Source: Arion vulgaris
Lineage: Eukaryota; Mollusca; Gastropoda; Stylommatophora; Arionidae
Reading direction: 5' to 3'
Length of the DNA stretch: 64,000 nt
Assembly (NCBI GenBank): GCA_020796225.1
Contig: CM036762.1
Coordinates: forward strand, 15,457,786 to 15,521,785
Positions 31,711-42,250 of the stretch are shown here, one piece after another. Both the position numbers and the translations under genes were made by a program. Numbering within the stretch: the stretch's first letter is position 1; each line of letters starts with the position of its first letter. The notes under the pieces were generated by a model. The model did not search any database, was not told the DNA's origin, and saw only the letters and a list, made by a program, of their open reading frames with translations.

Positions 31711-32610
31711 ACGACCAAATACAAACGTATCTAAGGAAAATCTGGAATAAAACGAATAACGAAATAAATGTAATACAAAAACACACATAAAAACTAGAAA
31801 TAGAACGGAAAAGAAACAATGAAACATCTAGTAAATATATAACTTGAATACATGCAACATATACCCATATAGATTACAAAGCATGGGAAGAGAAAGTACT
31901 AAGAAGCATAAGAATGTAATACGTTGAGCCGCGTGGTCGCAAGGTACCATACAAAGAAATCAACCGATTCTCCAGAGCAAATCGACTACGATCATCAGAG
32001 GAACATGATCGGATGGCTGTGACCTGGACATCCCTAGCTCCTGAATGGCCAGTATCATTGAAATGGGTAGCTACAGGGTCACAGAGCATTGGCGTATATC
32101 GCGCAAGTGTTGGGCGAATCGGTCACTGAGTCTCCTGCCGGTTTCCCAATATAGGCCTTGTTGCACCGCTTGCAGATAATGGCATAGATAATATTACGGG
32201 ACTCGCACGTGAAACTGTCTTCAACAACGAACGTGGCTTTTGGAAAAGACACCGTGCGGGTCTGTATTACATAAGCACAAGTGTTGCAGCGCCGTAGGCC
32301 ACACTGGATGGTGCCAAAATGACTATAGATATTAGACTTGAGGCGACTGTGAAGCAACATAGAACGCGCCGCATAGCAGAAGCAAGCACCTTATCCGGGT
32401 ATAGCGCTTACGAAAGAAATCCAGCATCTCGTGAGCTTTGTCGAGAAAATCGTCGTCCTCGCTACAGAGGCGACGAAGGCGCAAGAGTTGAGAGAATGGT
32501 AAAGAGTCACGACAAGCCTGGGAATGGGAAGAGGTATAAAGAAGAAAACTATGTGCATCAGTAGGCTTGTAGTATACTGATGTAGTATACTGATGTAGGC
32601 GCTGCAACAC
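31711..32610 (-). mobile_element. Penelope-like element copy 1 (RT end, linker, GIY-YIG)
   Basis: Penelope-like elements encode a reverse transcriptase followed by a GIY-YIG endonuclease. The minus strand shows the RT end (VYYKPTDAHSFLLYTSSHSQ, RDSLPFSQLLRLRRLC), a Cys linker (LRRCNTCAYV, DSFTCESRN) and the GIY-YIG part (IIYAIICKRCNKAYIG, SDRFAQHL-like). Frames are broken at several points, including one base missing in the YIG-ETG region. Most of the RT and the 3' tail are absent. Confidence 0.88.
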
Positions 32611-33314
32611 TTGTGCTTATGTAATACAGACCCGCACGGTGTCTTTTCCAAAAGCCACGTCGTTGTTGAAGACAGTTTCACGTGCGAGTCCGTAATATTA
32701 TCTATGCCATTATCTGCAAGCGGTGCAACAAGGCCTATATTGGGAAACCGGCAGGAGACTCAGTGACCGATTCGCCCAACACTTGCGCGAAATACGCCAA
32801 TGCTCTGTGACCCCTGTAGCTACCCATTTCAATGATACTGGCAATTCAGGAGCTTGCGATGTCCAGGTCACAGCCATCCGATCATGTTCCTCTGATGATC
32901 GTAGTCGATTTGCTCTGGAGAATCGGTTGATTTCTTTGTATGGTACCTTGCGACCACGGGCTCAACGTATTACATTCTTATGCTTCTTAGTACTTCTCTT
33001 CCCATGCTTTGTAATCTATATGGGTATATGTTGCATGTATTCAAGTATATATTTACTAGATGTTTCATTGTTTCTTTTCCGTTCTATTTCTAGTTTTTAT
33101 GTGTGTTTTTGTATTACATTTATTTCGTTATTCGTTTTATTCCAGATTTTCCTTAGATACGTTTGTATTTGGTCGTCCATTTGTGTTTCATTTTAATTTG
33201 TCACTCCTGTTTGTTCGTTTGCTTGATAAAGGCCTTGTTGGTCGAAACGTTGCTGTTTATCGTCACTGTTTCTGTATTTTGTAAAACTATAGTACTTTGT
33301 TTGTACGTGTTTCA

Positions 33315-33317
<3 letters not shown>
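32599..33317 (+). mobile_element. Penelope-like element copy 2 (GIY-YIG and 3' tail)
   Basis: Inverted copy of 31711-32292 that continues further 3'. It encodes the GIY-YIG end (LSDRFAQHLREIRQ, VATHFNDTGNSG, SRFALENRLISLYGTLRPR) and a 3' tail with GCTTGATAAAGGCCTTGTTG, GTCGAAACGTTGC and GTAAAACTATAGTACTTTG. It runs into a TA microsatellite. Confidence 0.88.

Positions 33318-33394
<77 letters not shown>
33317..33394. repeat. (TA)n microsatellite
   Basis: About 38 uninterrupted TA units directly after the Penelope-like tail. Confidence 0.97.
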
Positions 33395-33396
<2 letters not shown>

Positions 33397-33423
33397 CCCT
33401 CTTCGTATATATAAAGCATATAT

Positions 33424-33575
33424 CTCTGAAGTCGGAGAAGGCACGCCTGGGTGGCAGGGACACTGATAAAAAGGAAAGCAGACATTCACGCAAAAATCAG
33501 TCAGAAGCGCTATACCAGGCACCCTGACTACACCAGAATTCATAGCGTGCAAATGCAAGAAGAAGAAGAAGAATA
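33424..33575 (+). mobile_element. SINE-K, full copy
   Basis: CTCTGAAGTCGGAGAAGGCA through CACGCAAAAATCAGTCAGAAG and CACCCTGACTACACCAGAAT to an AAGAAGAAGAAGAA tail. About 150 bp with no tRNA-like head seen. Confidence 0.75.
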
Positions 33576-33954
33576 AAGTATATATATATTTGTTGTCTAT
33601 GTATTTGTTTGTTTTGTAGGGAATTAAAGCCTCTTTAGGCTGAGAATGTAGAAAACCAGATTAGCAGAAAACTATTTTATCCAAAAGTCATTTTACAAGG
33701 AGTTGCACCCTCCTCTACCTTCTTAACGTATAGACTCCCATGTGTTCCTATTACCTAGTTCCAAGCTAATCTCTAACCCTTCATCCTCTTCACATAAGTC
33801 ATGTATGAGAACCGTGTCACGTCGTTCCCATTAGATTCAATCTGGTTTTCTGTTTGCTAATCACATTGTAAGGTCAAGCATGTTGTAAATCAGTTTAAAA
33901 TACTTTCCAAATGATATATTCTCTTACCCTGCATTACTTAACCATTTCATGCCA

Positions 33955-34085
33955 GTCCCATCTAACCACATGCATACACGTGTGCACAAATACCATACAT
34001 GTGTGCACACACACCATACACGTGTGTATACACTATAAACACAACATACATGTTCACAAACACTACACACATGTGTACCCTTATT
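33955..34085. repeat. degenerate ACACGTGTGTACA-type simple repeat
   Basis: Imperfect alternating CA/TG runs (ACACGTGTGCACA, ACATGTGTGCACACACACC). Similar sequence resumes at about 34605-34650 and 35550-35645, so the elements between inserted into one simple-repeat tract. Confidence 0.65.
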
Positions 34086-34120
34086 CATTGACCTTAAAAA
34101 GGCATTTCTTACTTTGTGTT

Positions 34121-34368
34121 GCGCTCGTGTGTTGCCGGGGCTCACGGGGGAGCAAAGAATAGTAACACTGCAACCTACAAGACATGTCGTAAAAGGCGAC
34201 TGAGGTAGGGGCCTAGGAAAGCTACCTAGTAAATAAAAAGCGTCGCAGAAATCGGATGTGCTGGCATACTTGTAGGCGCATAACTTGCACAATCGTTCTT
34301 AGTATCAGATCACATACAAAGCGTGGTTAACAAGTGGTCGATATGGAATGCTCGAAGATGATGAAGAA
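34121..34368 (+). mobile_element. SINE-A copy
   Basis: GTGTGTTGCCGGGGCTCACG, core GTCGTAAAAGGCGACTGAGG, GCGTCGCAGAAATCGGATG, end GATGATGAAGAA. Confidence 0.88.
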
Positions 34369-34678
34369 TTTTGTGTTGCATTTTACAGCAAGTATATATC
34401 AACGCTTTTTGATCGGACACATCCGTTTCGGCACTACATTTTGAAGATCGTGACTGTCATCAAGTCCAACTTTTAACCCGATTCGCTGAACCCCCAGACA
34501 TCAGTGATGATGCAGCTTGATACTAGGGCAACCTCTTGAAGATGAAGCAGGGTCTTGGTCAGCTCTGGTTTCCTGACTCGCGTCGTCTCATTCACTGCAT
34601 TTTAGGTCACACGTGTGTACATACACTAATAGCAACTCAGACAAACATACGTGTTTGCTTCTTCTTCTCTTCCACCAT

Positions 34679-35047
34679 TTACTTCTTTATAGAAGTGTTG
34701 GGGAGGGAGTACAGGCGTAGTGATCTTGTGTGTGATTGTTTTAAGGCACTTTGTAAGCTGATATTCATTTTTGTAAGGCTGCTCTTGATGCCGTCGCTCC
34801 ATCTTTTGCGTGGTCTCCCTCTTGCTTTGTACTCATTATACTTTTTCTGTGTGGCTCTTTGTGGTAGGCGATACCAGGGCGTTCTTGTCAGGTGTCCAAA
34901 CCATTTAATCTGTTGTTCTTTTATGAATTGCATGACTGGTTTCACATTCAGTCTTCTTCTGATTTCTTCATTTCTAATTTTGTCTCTTATTGTCACACCT
35001 GCAGCTCGCCTAAGACACCTACGTCTGTGCACAAGAACTATACACAA
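34679..35047 (-). mobile_element. LINE-F-type reverse transcriptase C-terminus, 123 codons open
   Basis: The minus strand reads LRRAAGVTIRDKIRNEEIRR, FIKEQQIKWFGHLTR and ARGRPRKRWSDGIKSSL. It is the longest intact LINE C-terminus in the window, still 5' truncated. Confidence 0.82.
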
Positions 35048-35104
35048 TCAATCACACGTTTACATAAAGACCACTTATTTACACAAATAACGCATAAGTA
35101 CAAA

Positions 35105-35545
35105 CTCGGGTGTCTCTGTGGCGTAGAGATTGTGCTCGTCTCTTGTGCCAAAGGTACCAGGTTCGCTTCCTCCTAGAGCCATTTGGATATTTTTCCAGAG
35201 ATCCCTGATCTCAGTAGGTGAGATCGAGTACTATCGGAGACGGATGATAAAACGTAGGGCCCGTGTTCAATTTGAGCACGTAAAAGAACCTTTGACATTT
35301 CAACATTATAAGAGCAGGTTGGAAAGCCGCTGCCCGGGCAAAATTCATTAGAAAAGATTAAAAATAGAAAAGTTCCTACAAAAATATCTTCATCACCTTC
35401 AAAATTACATCGGGTACCCTCGCTTGTGCTACGGAGTTTGTACACTGTAGCCGAGATCTCCCTGTGTAAGAAAAAGATCGGAGCACAAATGGTTACTCAC
35501 TGAAGTGCAATGATGATGATCCTATCAATCAATCAACACACAAAC
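35105..35545 (+). mobile_element. SINE-C, full length with LINE-E-like tail
   Basis: The head GTGTCTCTGTGGCGTAGAGA (A box) and CCAGGTTCGCTTCC (B box) is tRNA-like. The body follows, then the tail GATCGGAGCACAAATGG...GTGCAATGATGATGATCCT and (ATCA)n. The tail matches the LINE-E 3' end at 13620-13675. Confidence 0.82.
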
Positions 35546-35645
35546 ATCTAACATATACGTACGTGCTAACTCAAACCCTACACACATGAAGACGTGTGTG
35601 CACAAACACAGAACACATAGACACGTGTAAACAGACACGTTGATG

Positions 35646-36254
35646 TGTAGTAAGAGTTGGTAACATTCAATTAGTTCACGTCCCAGCATTACAACTAAGA
35701 CTGGTAATCATACGTGAACAATAATCTTCTGGGAAATAAAAACCATACCGCATGGATAATTTCTCGTCCTCTTTCATAATGAATGCCGATTGCCATCAAT
35801 GCATTCAACCATGACTACCGACCGTAGACTCCCTTGTTGCCAACAAAGTCGATCATTAACAGCGTGTTATGGTATTACTACATACATTTACCTTTCGTAA
35901 TTTCTTTTTTTTTTTTTTATGTTAAGTTTTTTGACACTTGAAATATTATATAGCAAACATCTTTTCAACGTTGGTTTATGTTGGTGGTTTTAGTATTCCT
36001 CGTCATTTGTATTTGTCCCCTATTTATCTGTGCGCCTGAGCATAAATTTCGGTGATAATGATAGTAGAAAAGATACGTGTAAGTTGTTAGACTGTGGACC
36101 CGGTAAAATAAGACAGCTCAGCTCGGTCGGGAAATCGACAGTTCCTGTTTATGTAGACTGACTGTTAACTATTATATATATATATATATATATAAATATA
36201 TAAATGTGTGTTTGATAGAAGACTAAGAACAGCTTTAACTCCTAGTATACGTAC
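35646..36254. other. AT-rich intergenic stretch
   Basis: No gene or named repeat recognised apart from a poly-T run near 35904 and a short (TA)n near 36175-36200. Confidence 0.4.
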
Positions 36255-36600
36255 ACTAGAGCATCGGTAGCATAGTCGTCTGCTTCTTCTTTCCGTTCGT
36301 TCTTTACCACCAATTTTAATCACTCTTTGTGATATGTTTGATCTTTGCCAAGAACGTGTATACGTTGCACATTGGTTTGGTAGGCCCTAAACGCATTGAC
36401 TTTTACACGTTTAGGACATGTGCATCCTATTTCAACCAAACCTTCTTAGTCGCCTCTTACGACATGCGTGGCAGGTTACAGTGGTTCTATTCTTTACACC
36501 CCAAATTTGGGCCCGGTAACCACTCGGGCGGGTAGCATATTGATTAGTGCACTTGCTTCGTAGAGTAGGTGTCCTGGGTTCAATTGAACCAGGTCTGTCA
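36255..36600 (+). mobile_element. SINE-H copy interrupted by SINE-B
   Basis: AGAGCATCGGTAGCATAGTC before and GGTAGCATATTGATTAGTGC after the SINE-B at 36282-36530. GGTAGCATA on both sides is a likely target duplication. Confidence 0.65.
36282..36530 (-). mobile_element. SINE-B, full length
   Basis: CTTCTTCTTTCCGTTCGTTC through GTCGCCTCTTACGACATGCG to CCGGTAACCACTCGGGCG on the minus strand. Confidence 0.9.
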
Positions 36601-36609
36601 GGTCAATAT

Positions 36610-36867
36610 TTCTTCTTTGAACGCTCCATATCGACCACTTGTTAAATCACTCTTTGTGATTTGTATGTGATCTGAGCCTAAGATCGAGTGTACGTTGTGC
36701 CAGTTATGCTCATACAAGTAGGCCAGCACATCCGATTTTTGCGACGCTTTTTATTTACTAGGGTAGCTTCTCTAAACCCCTAACTCAGTCGCCTCTTACG
36801 ACATGCCTTGTAGGTCGCAGTGGTACTATTCTTTGCTTCCTTGCGGGTCCCAGCACCACACATGCGT
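36610..36867 (-). mobile_element. SINE-A, full length
   Basis: TTCTTCTTTGAACGCTCCATA through GTCGCCTCTTACGACATGCC to CCCAGCACCACACATGCG. Confidence 0.9.
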
Positions 36868-37244
36868 CATATTTATCTATACTTTTTTCATATTATTCTT
36901 TCACCTTCTTTTCCAAAACTTAAACTTCAGTTATTTCCCTCTATCTAAATCTCTTTGTTCTATGAGAAGAAAGCTCAGTTTCATTATATCGTAATTTATC
37001 AGTCAACCTGGAAACATGTTATTCTGTAAGAAAACACTGGCTAGAATCTAGACATATATCACCAGTTCTCCACAATGTGATACCATTGCAGAAATTCTAG
37101 ATTGTGATATGGAAGCTTTGTGTGGCTTCTGAACGATGATATTGAGATGGCTATACAATGATAATATGACATCCAACTTTGGATAGATATGCATCTGGCG
37201 TTAGTGTGGACTGAAAGGAATGCAAGATATATACAGTTGAAGTC

Positions 37245-37870
37245 TTCTTCTTTTCTCTAATCTTGTTTTACTTCACAGCGTCAGGATACCAACACATTTC
37301 TACAACGGGCTGCCGTCCGAGTGGTTACCGGGGCCCAAATTTGGAGTGTAAAGAATAGAACCACTGTTACCTGCCACGCATGTCGTAAGAGGCGACTTAG
37401 GAGGTTTGGCTGAAATCGGATGCATGTGTCCTAAACGTGTAGAAGTCTATGCGTTTAGGGGCCTACCAAACCAATGTGCAACGTATACACGTTCTTGGCA
37501 AAGATCAAACATATCACAAGAGTGATTAAAATTGGTTGTGAAGAACGAACGCGAAGAAGAAGAAGAACGGGCTGCTTCATAGTGTTTTACTGCCTGTTAT
37601 TTCTGATATCCACCTTTTTCGTGTGCTGCCTTTTGCTATTTATCCACTGTATCGGAGTAGCATTGCATTTGCACTGTCTGTTGATAATCCGCTTATGTGG
37701 CCGAACCATTTAATTTGTTGCTTCTTGATGAAATTCAGTACTGATGTTGTACCGACTTTTTTTTCCTGTCTTCTTTTCTAAACCGGTTTCTTCTTGATAC
37801 TCCCAGTATTCTGAGTAGACACTTCATCTTTGTCGTGAATAGTTTTCTTCTATTGAAGTATAGTACTAAA
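37245..37870 (-). mobile_element. LINE-F 3' end interrupted by SINE-B
   Basis: The minus strand contains MKCLLRILGVSRRNRFRKED and ...KKQ.IKW.GH-like remnants, then the 3' end (CTGACGCTGTGAAGTAAAAC). The SINE-B at 37314-37565 sits inside. Confidence 0.7.
37314..37565 (+). mobile_element. SINE-B, full length (252 bp), perfect 10-bp target duplication
   Basis: AACGGGCTGC at 37304-37313 and 37566-37575. Starts CGTCCGAGTGGTTACCGGGG, core GTCGTAAGAGGCGACTTAGG, ends GAACGCGAAGAAGAAGAAG. Confidence 0.93.
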
Positions 37871-37994
37871 TGGGAGTGGCCAAGATGATTGTTGAATAGG
37901 ACAGAAGGGGATCTACATTTAAGGAGAACCACACTTAATTGAAGAATGTATGGACATGAAAATAACATATGATTCATACCCAGTGACGTTGAGA

Positions 37995-38110
37995 GCCGCG
38001 ATGGTACAGTAGTTAGTGCATTTGCTTCGTAAACGCGAAGTCCTAGGTTAGGTCTGAATTCTCGCATTTCCTAAAAGGCGATTTAGTGCGTTTGCTTTGT
38101 AGACGCGAGG
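37995..38110 (+). mobile_element. SINE-H head fragments, duplicated
   Basis: Two tRNA-like heads in a row: CAGTAGTTAGTGCATTTGCTTCGTAAACGCG and GATTTAGTGCGTTTGCTTTGTAGACGCG, without bodies. Confidence 0.5.
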
Positions 38111-38375
38111 TCCCATGTTCGGTAAGAGATGTCACAAACGACGACTTAATGTAGGTGAGATCGAGTTCCTAATCCTATCGGAGACGGACGATAAATCCTA
38201 GGTCACGTGTTCAAGTGGAACACGTAAATGAACCCTTTGCAGTTGGAAATCGATAGGAGTAAGCTGCAAAGCAACTGCCCGGGTGAAACTCATTTTAAAA
38301 ATAGATTATACTAAAAAATTACTACAAACATTTTTACCATCTTCAAAATGACATCGGGGACCTCGCCTATGTTAC
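38110..38375 (+). mobile_element. SINE-C body
   Basis: GGTGAGATCGAGTTCCTAATCC, GTGTTCAAGTGGAACACGTA, GCAACTGCCCGGGTGAAA and TTACCATCTTCAAAATGACATCGGG match 35213-35410. Confidence 0.75.
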
Positions 38376-38424
38376 GCAGTTCTTGCTAATGATTATTGTT
38401 GTGATCCGTATCCAGAACACTTTC

Positions 38425-38675
38425 CCAAAGAGTTTTAAAGCCGAAGGATTGACTTCATTGCACCGGGTTTTACCCCATATGGCTCGGTCCCTCTCTGCAG
38501 AAATGGCACGCCACCTGCCGAGAGTATTGCACAAAGCACGAACTCCGTAGCTCCAGCAACAATACTAAGGGTCTCTGGAAAAAACTGCACTTGTGAACAG
38601 AATGGCGCGGTCCGGATTCGAACCCACGACCTTCGACTCACAAGGCAAAGGGTTTAACTACTTAGCCACAGAGGT
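38425..38675 (-). mobile_element. SINE-J, full length
   Basis: Minus strand: CCTCTGTGGCTAAGTAGTTA (A box) and GTGGGTTCGAATCC (B box), then the same body as 30220. The B box is perfect. Confidence 0.85.
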
Positions 38676-38923
38676 CAGTGTCAATGATAGTGATATAAAC
38701 TTCTATGGGTCCTGATTATATATAGTGATATAAACTTCATTGATCCTGTCCTGTATAGTAATTTGTTCGGAGATTATCCCTGAAAGGAGGAGAGCGAACA
38801 AAACGGATGTGATGGGCTTGAAGGCGTAAATTGTGCAGCTCAACATCTGTAAACTAGCAGCATAGCGTACTTACATAAAGTTCATTGGTTGAAACCCCGA
38901 GTGTTTTATAAGTGATCATTTTT

Positions 38924-39156
38924 CGCCCGTGTGGTGCCGGGGCCAGCAAGGGAAACAAAGAATAGTACCACTTCAACTGATGTAGGACCTAGGAAGGTAC
39001 CTAGTAAATAAAAAACATCGCAGAAACGGATGTGCTGGTCTACTTGTAGGTACATAACTAGCACAACGTACAATGCTTTAAGGCTCAGATCACATACAAA
39101 TCACACAGAGTAGTTAATAAGGAGTCGATATGAAGCGTTCGAAGAAGAAGAAGAAG
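38924..39156 (+). mobile_element. SINE-A copy with core deleted
   Basis: Starts CGCCCGTGTGGTGCCGGGGC; bases between CACTTCAA and CTGATGTAGG, including the GTCGTAAGAGGCGA hairpin, are missing. Ends in (GAA)5. Possible target duplication GTGATCATTTT / GTGGTTATTTT. Confidence 0.85.
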
Positions 39157-39282
39157 TGGTTATTTTCCAGCGAATGCAAAGGAAGACGAAGAATTATGTT
39201 ATCGTTTCCAAAGAACATGTCCCAAAAATGTAGCAGTAGTCGCTTGATAAGTTGTCTCTGTTCTTCATGTCTGCAATACTTT

Positions 39283-39420
39283 TCTTCTTCTTCTTCGTTT
39301 GCCCGCTATGAACTCAGACGTAGCCATGGCGCTTCTGACTGATTTTTGCGTGAAAGCCTGCTTACCATTTTATTGGTTTCCTCGCCATACAGGCTGGCCT
39401 TCTCCGTCTTCAGAGGTTCC
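39283..39420 (-). mobile_element. SINE-K copy
   Basis: TTCTTCTTCTTCGTTTGCCC, GACTGATTTTTGCGTGAAAG and CTTCTCCGTCTTCAGAGG, reverse complement of the copy at 33424. Confidence 0.75.
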
Positions 39421-39956
39421 AATACTTTTTTAAACCGCTGTTCTGCTGTCGTTTTGTGTGCATCACAATCCCATTTATCCGAAATTCATATCTTCAACGT
39501 GTGGAACATATGAGACTAGTAACGTCTTATTGTAAACGAGATATACCGCACTATAGATGGAAGTCTTTGTCTTTAGTTATATCTTAGAGTCATTGATAAT
39601 AGACGAGATTCTTGCCTGGCGGAGGGACTAGACATAAACCACCCCCTCCCCATTTCTCAGAAATAAAGGTAAAATAAGCCATTATGGTCCAGAACAAGAA
39701 ATTTAAAAACTGGAGTGATGGAGTTTGTGCAGATATGCTGCTAGCGAAAGAATCAGAGACACCAAGACTCCTGCTCAAAACTATAAATGGTATGTGAGAT
39801 AAAGAAGCAATTCATGGAGAAGGGAGAATAGACTCTATTATCAAGTTAACAAAGAGGGAGGATTCAGAAAGCTGTAACAGATGGGGAGGAATAACTCTGT
39901 TATCATTAACAAGTGACATATTTAGTAGGGCGATTCTTTAAAGAATGAAAACAGCA

Positions 39957-40175
39957 TCATCATCAAGGTGCGTATCATTTATAGGACGTTGCTCTCTTTG
40001 CAGCACATCTGAAATTCACTCTGTCTCTATCCAGTTCACCCACTTCGTCGATGGTCATATTCATGGTTTCTTTAATATCTCGTAGCCATCTCTTCTTGGT
40101 CTGCCTCTGCGTCCTGGGACCCTGCCCTCTAGTATTGTTCTTTCCAGGCCATCGTGACGCTTGATGATAGCATAG
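39957..40175 (-). mobile_element. CR1/jockey-like LINE 3' end
   Basis: The minus strand encodes KKRWLRDIKETMNMTIDEVG and RDRVNFRCAAKRATSYK, nearly the same as at 30860. Confidence 0.75.
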
Positions 40176-40406
40176 GATAACAAAATTAGGAACGAACAAG
40201 CAAGTTTTAAGGAAAGAAAAAGGCATAGATTACATTTTTACAATATGACAGATAGTTAAACGAAGCAATGACTGAAATATATCCATCTATATTATGGTGT
40301 TCGTTGATTTTGAAAAGCCTGTATTTGATAGCCTGCAAAAGTAAAGTAAAGATCACTATGCAAGATACTTCATCATTATGGAATCACCCATAAACATTGG
40401 CTAGTA

Positions 40407-40862
40407 CATAGATTCCCAAACTTTTTCTGCCCACCGTCTACTTTTGCACAACAGAAACTTTGTAACGCGCCCCCTTCCACATTATAACAGTTTGCCAACG
40501 CCCTCCCACATATATACATGCTCTATTTTCTCTTTGATATAATAAATTGATATATATTTCTGTCATACATGGTCAGTTTTCAAATGATTATATGCATGAA
40601 ATATAAAATTGATGAAAAAATGGATCGTGTAAGACGGGAATAAGATGAATTAAAATACAGGAATTCAAATTTTAAATCCTTATTCAATCGCAAAATCACG
40701 AAAATAATTTATTTTAAAATATTTATTATTAATTTCTTCTTTAAGGAGCCACCGACCCTAATCGCCTGAACACCCTCCAAAATTCTTCTGAATCCACTAT
40801 TGCCCCTCTAGAACGCTTCAGCGCCCACTGGGGTGCGGTACCGCCCACTTTGTGAAACGCTG
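40407..40862. mobile_element. non-autonomous hAT element, 456 bp
   Basis: An 8-bp target duplication GGCTAGTA / GGCTAGTG lies at 40399-40406 and 40863-40870. Ends CATAGATTCCCAAAC and (reverse complement) CAGCGTTTCACAAAG are typical imperfect hAT inverted repeats. No transposase inside; short C-rich pieces near both ends (CGCCCACTGG, GCGCCCCC) are also typical. Confidence 0.8.
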
Positions 40863-40870
40863 GGCTAGTG

Positions 40871-41658
40871 TAATTAAAACAGTTGCTGCGGCAGTCTTAT
40901 ATTGTATATAAGAATAATACTGACTAAAAACTAGATAGAATCAACGTCTATGCATCAGGGCGCCCCATAAGTGCTCGGTTTCTTTCATTTTGCCGGAAGT
41001 ATTAGCGGAAAATACCTGCAGCAAAATACAAACTATGACTGTAAAAAAAAAGACTCGTTGGAGTGTTGTAAGTTGTAACGAAAGTTGAAACAAAATTCAA
41101 AGTATACACAATTATTGTGGCATTCATTTCAATAGTAAACACTGTTTGCATTAAAGTCTCACCAATTGGTGAATACGCTTACGCACTTGCTGACCTGTAA
41201 TCACATAATGAGCATTAAATTACGCGTAGTTATCTCATAGAAACGTTTGAAAAGCCTCAGTTCAGTCATTTCCCAATTACCCAGCCAACCATTGAATTAT
41301 TGCTGTACGGCACTTTAAGGGTTATAAACTTCATCATAATTTTGAATGTATAAAAATGCAGTAAGTACTGGTTAAGGAGATACTGTACAGACTTTGAACC
41401 GTGTGACATAAATAAGTCAGTGTTGATAATTTTGTCATCACAGATCATTCTCAGACAAGTGTAAACTCACATTTATGGCTGAAGTTGCTTCAAACACATC
41501 GTTATGGCGTAAACGAAACTGGTAGTATTTTTGTGGGGTTTTTGGTGTTTTTTGCTGACTTCAAGCGGTACATGCGTTTTATAGATAACTTCTTGCTGGT
41601 GAATGTTCACCCGGTAGCATAGCTGTGCTTCCTTTCTTCTTTCGTTTGCTTGAAATAT
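40871..41658. other. AT-rich intergenic stretch
   Basis: No gene, splice structure or recognised repeat seen. Confidence 0.4.
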
Positions 41659-41711
41659 TGTCGATATATTCCGCCCGTGTGTTGTCGGGTCTTGCAGTGG
41701 GAGCATAGAAT

Positions 41712-41884
41712 CAGGACCGTGCGGTATATTTTCTCAGTATGATGCAAGTCTTCAAAATGCATTCCTATATATTTTTTCTTTAAAATAATCTTTAATTGTG
41801 ATTTTGTTTTCGTCGCTTATACCGTCTCCCTTGCGGTGCCGCCTGATGCAGCCGCCTCTTTGTATCGTAGCACGGCACAGACCT
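41712..41884. mobile_element. 173-bp unclassified insertion with 9-bp target duplication
   Basis: GCATAGAAT occurs at 41703-41711 and 41885-41893, splitting the SINE-A AAAGAATAG region. The ends CAGGACCGTGC and (reverse complement) AGGTCTGTGCCGTGC are imperfect inverted repeats. A 9-bp duplication would suit a Mutator-type MITE, but this is only a suggestion. Confidence 0.55.
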
Positions 41885-41986
41885 GCATAGAATAGTAATA
41901 CTGCCACCTACAAGGCTTGTCGTAGAACGCCACTAAAGCAGGGACCTAGGAAGCTACCTAGTAAATAAAAAGTCTCGGAGAAATCG

Positions 41987-42250
41987 TTCTCTTCTTCAAA
42001 CGCTCCATATCGACCACTTGTTAAACCACTCTTTGTGATTTTGTGTGGTCTGAGCCTAAGAGCGATTGTACGTTGTGCCAGTTATGCACCTACAAGTAGG
42101 TCAGCACATCTGATTTCAGCTATGTTTTTTATTTACTAGGGTAACTTTTCTAGGCTCCTACCCCAGTCTCATAATACGACATGCCTTGTAGGTCGCATAG
42201 GAAATTGTTCTTTGCTTCCTTGCGAGCTCCAGCAGCACATGGGTGGTCTC
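41987..42250 (-). mobile_element. SINE-A inserted inside SINE-A, opposite strand
   Basis: TTCTCTTCTTCAAACGCTCC through CTCATAATACGACATGCC to CAGCAGCACATGGG on the minus strand. AGAAATCG at 41979-41986 and 42251-42258 is the target duplication, with GTCTC also repeated just outside. Confidence 0.88.

Noticed and set aside
32079..33196. homing endonuclease gene (GIY-YIG)
   Set aside because: The GIY-YIG part is preceded by reverse-transcriptase C-terminal motifs and a Cys linker typical of Penelope-like elements.
33163..33558. proteins with long Tyr-Ile repeats
   Set aside because: They are translations of the (TA)n microsatellite.
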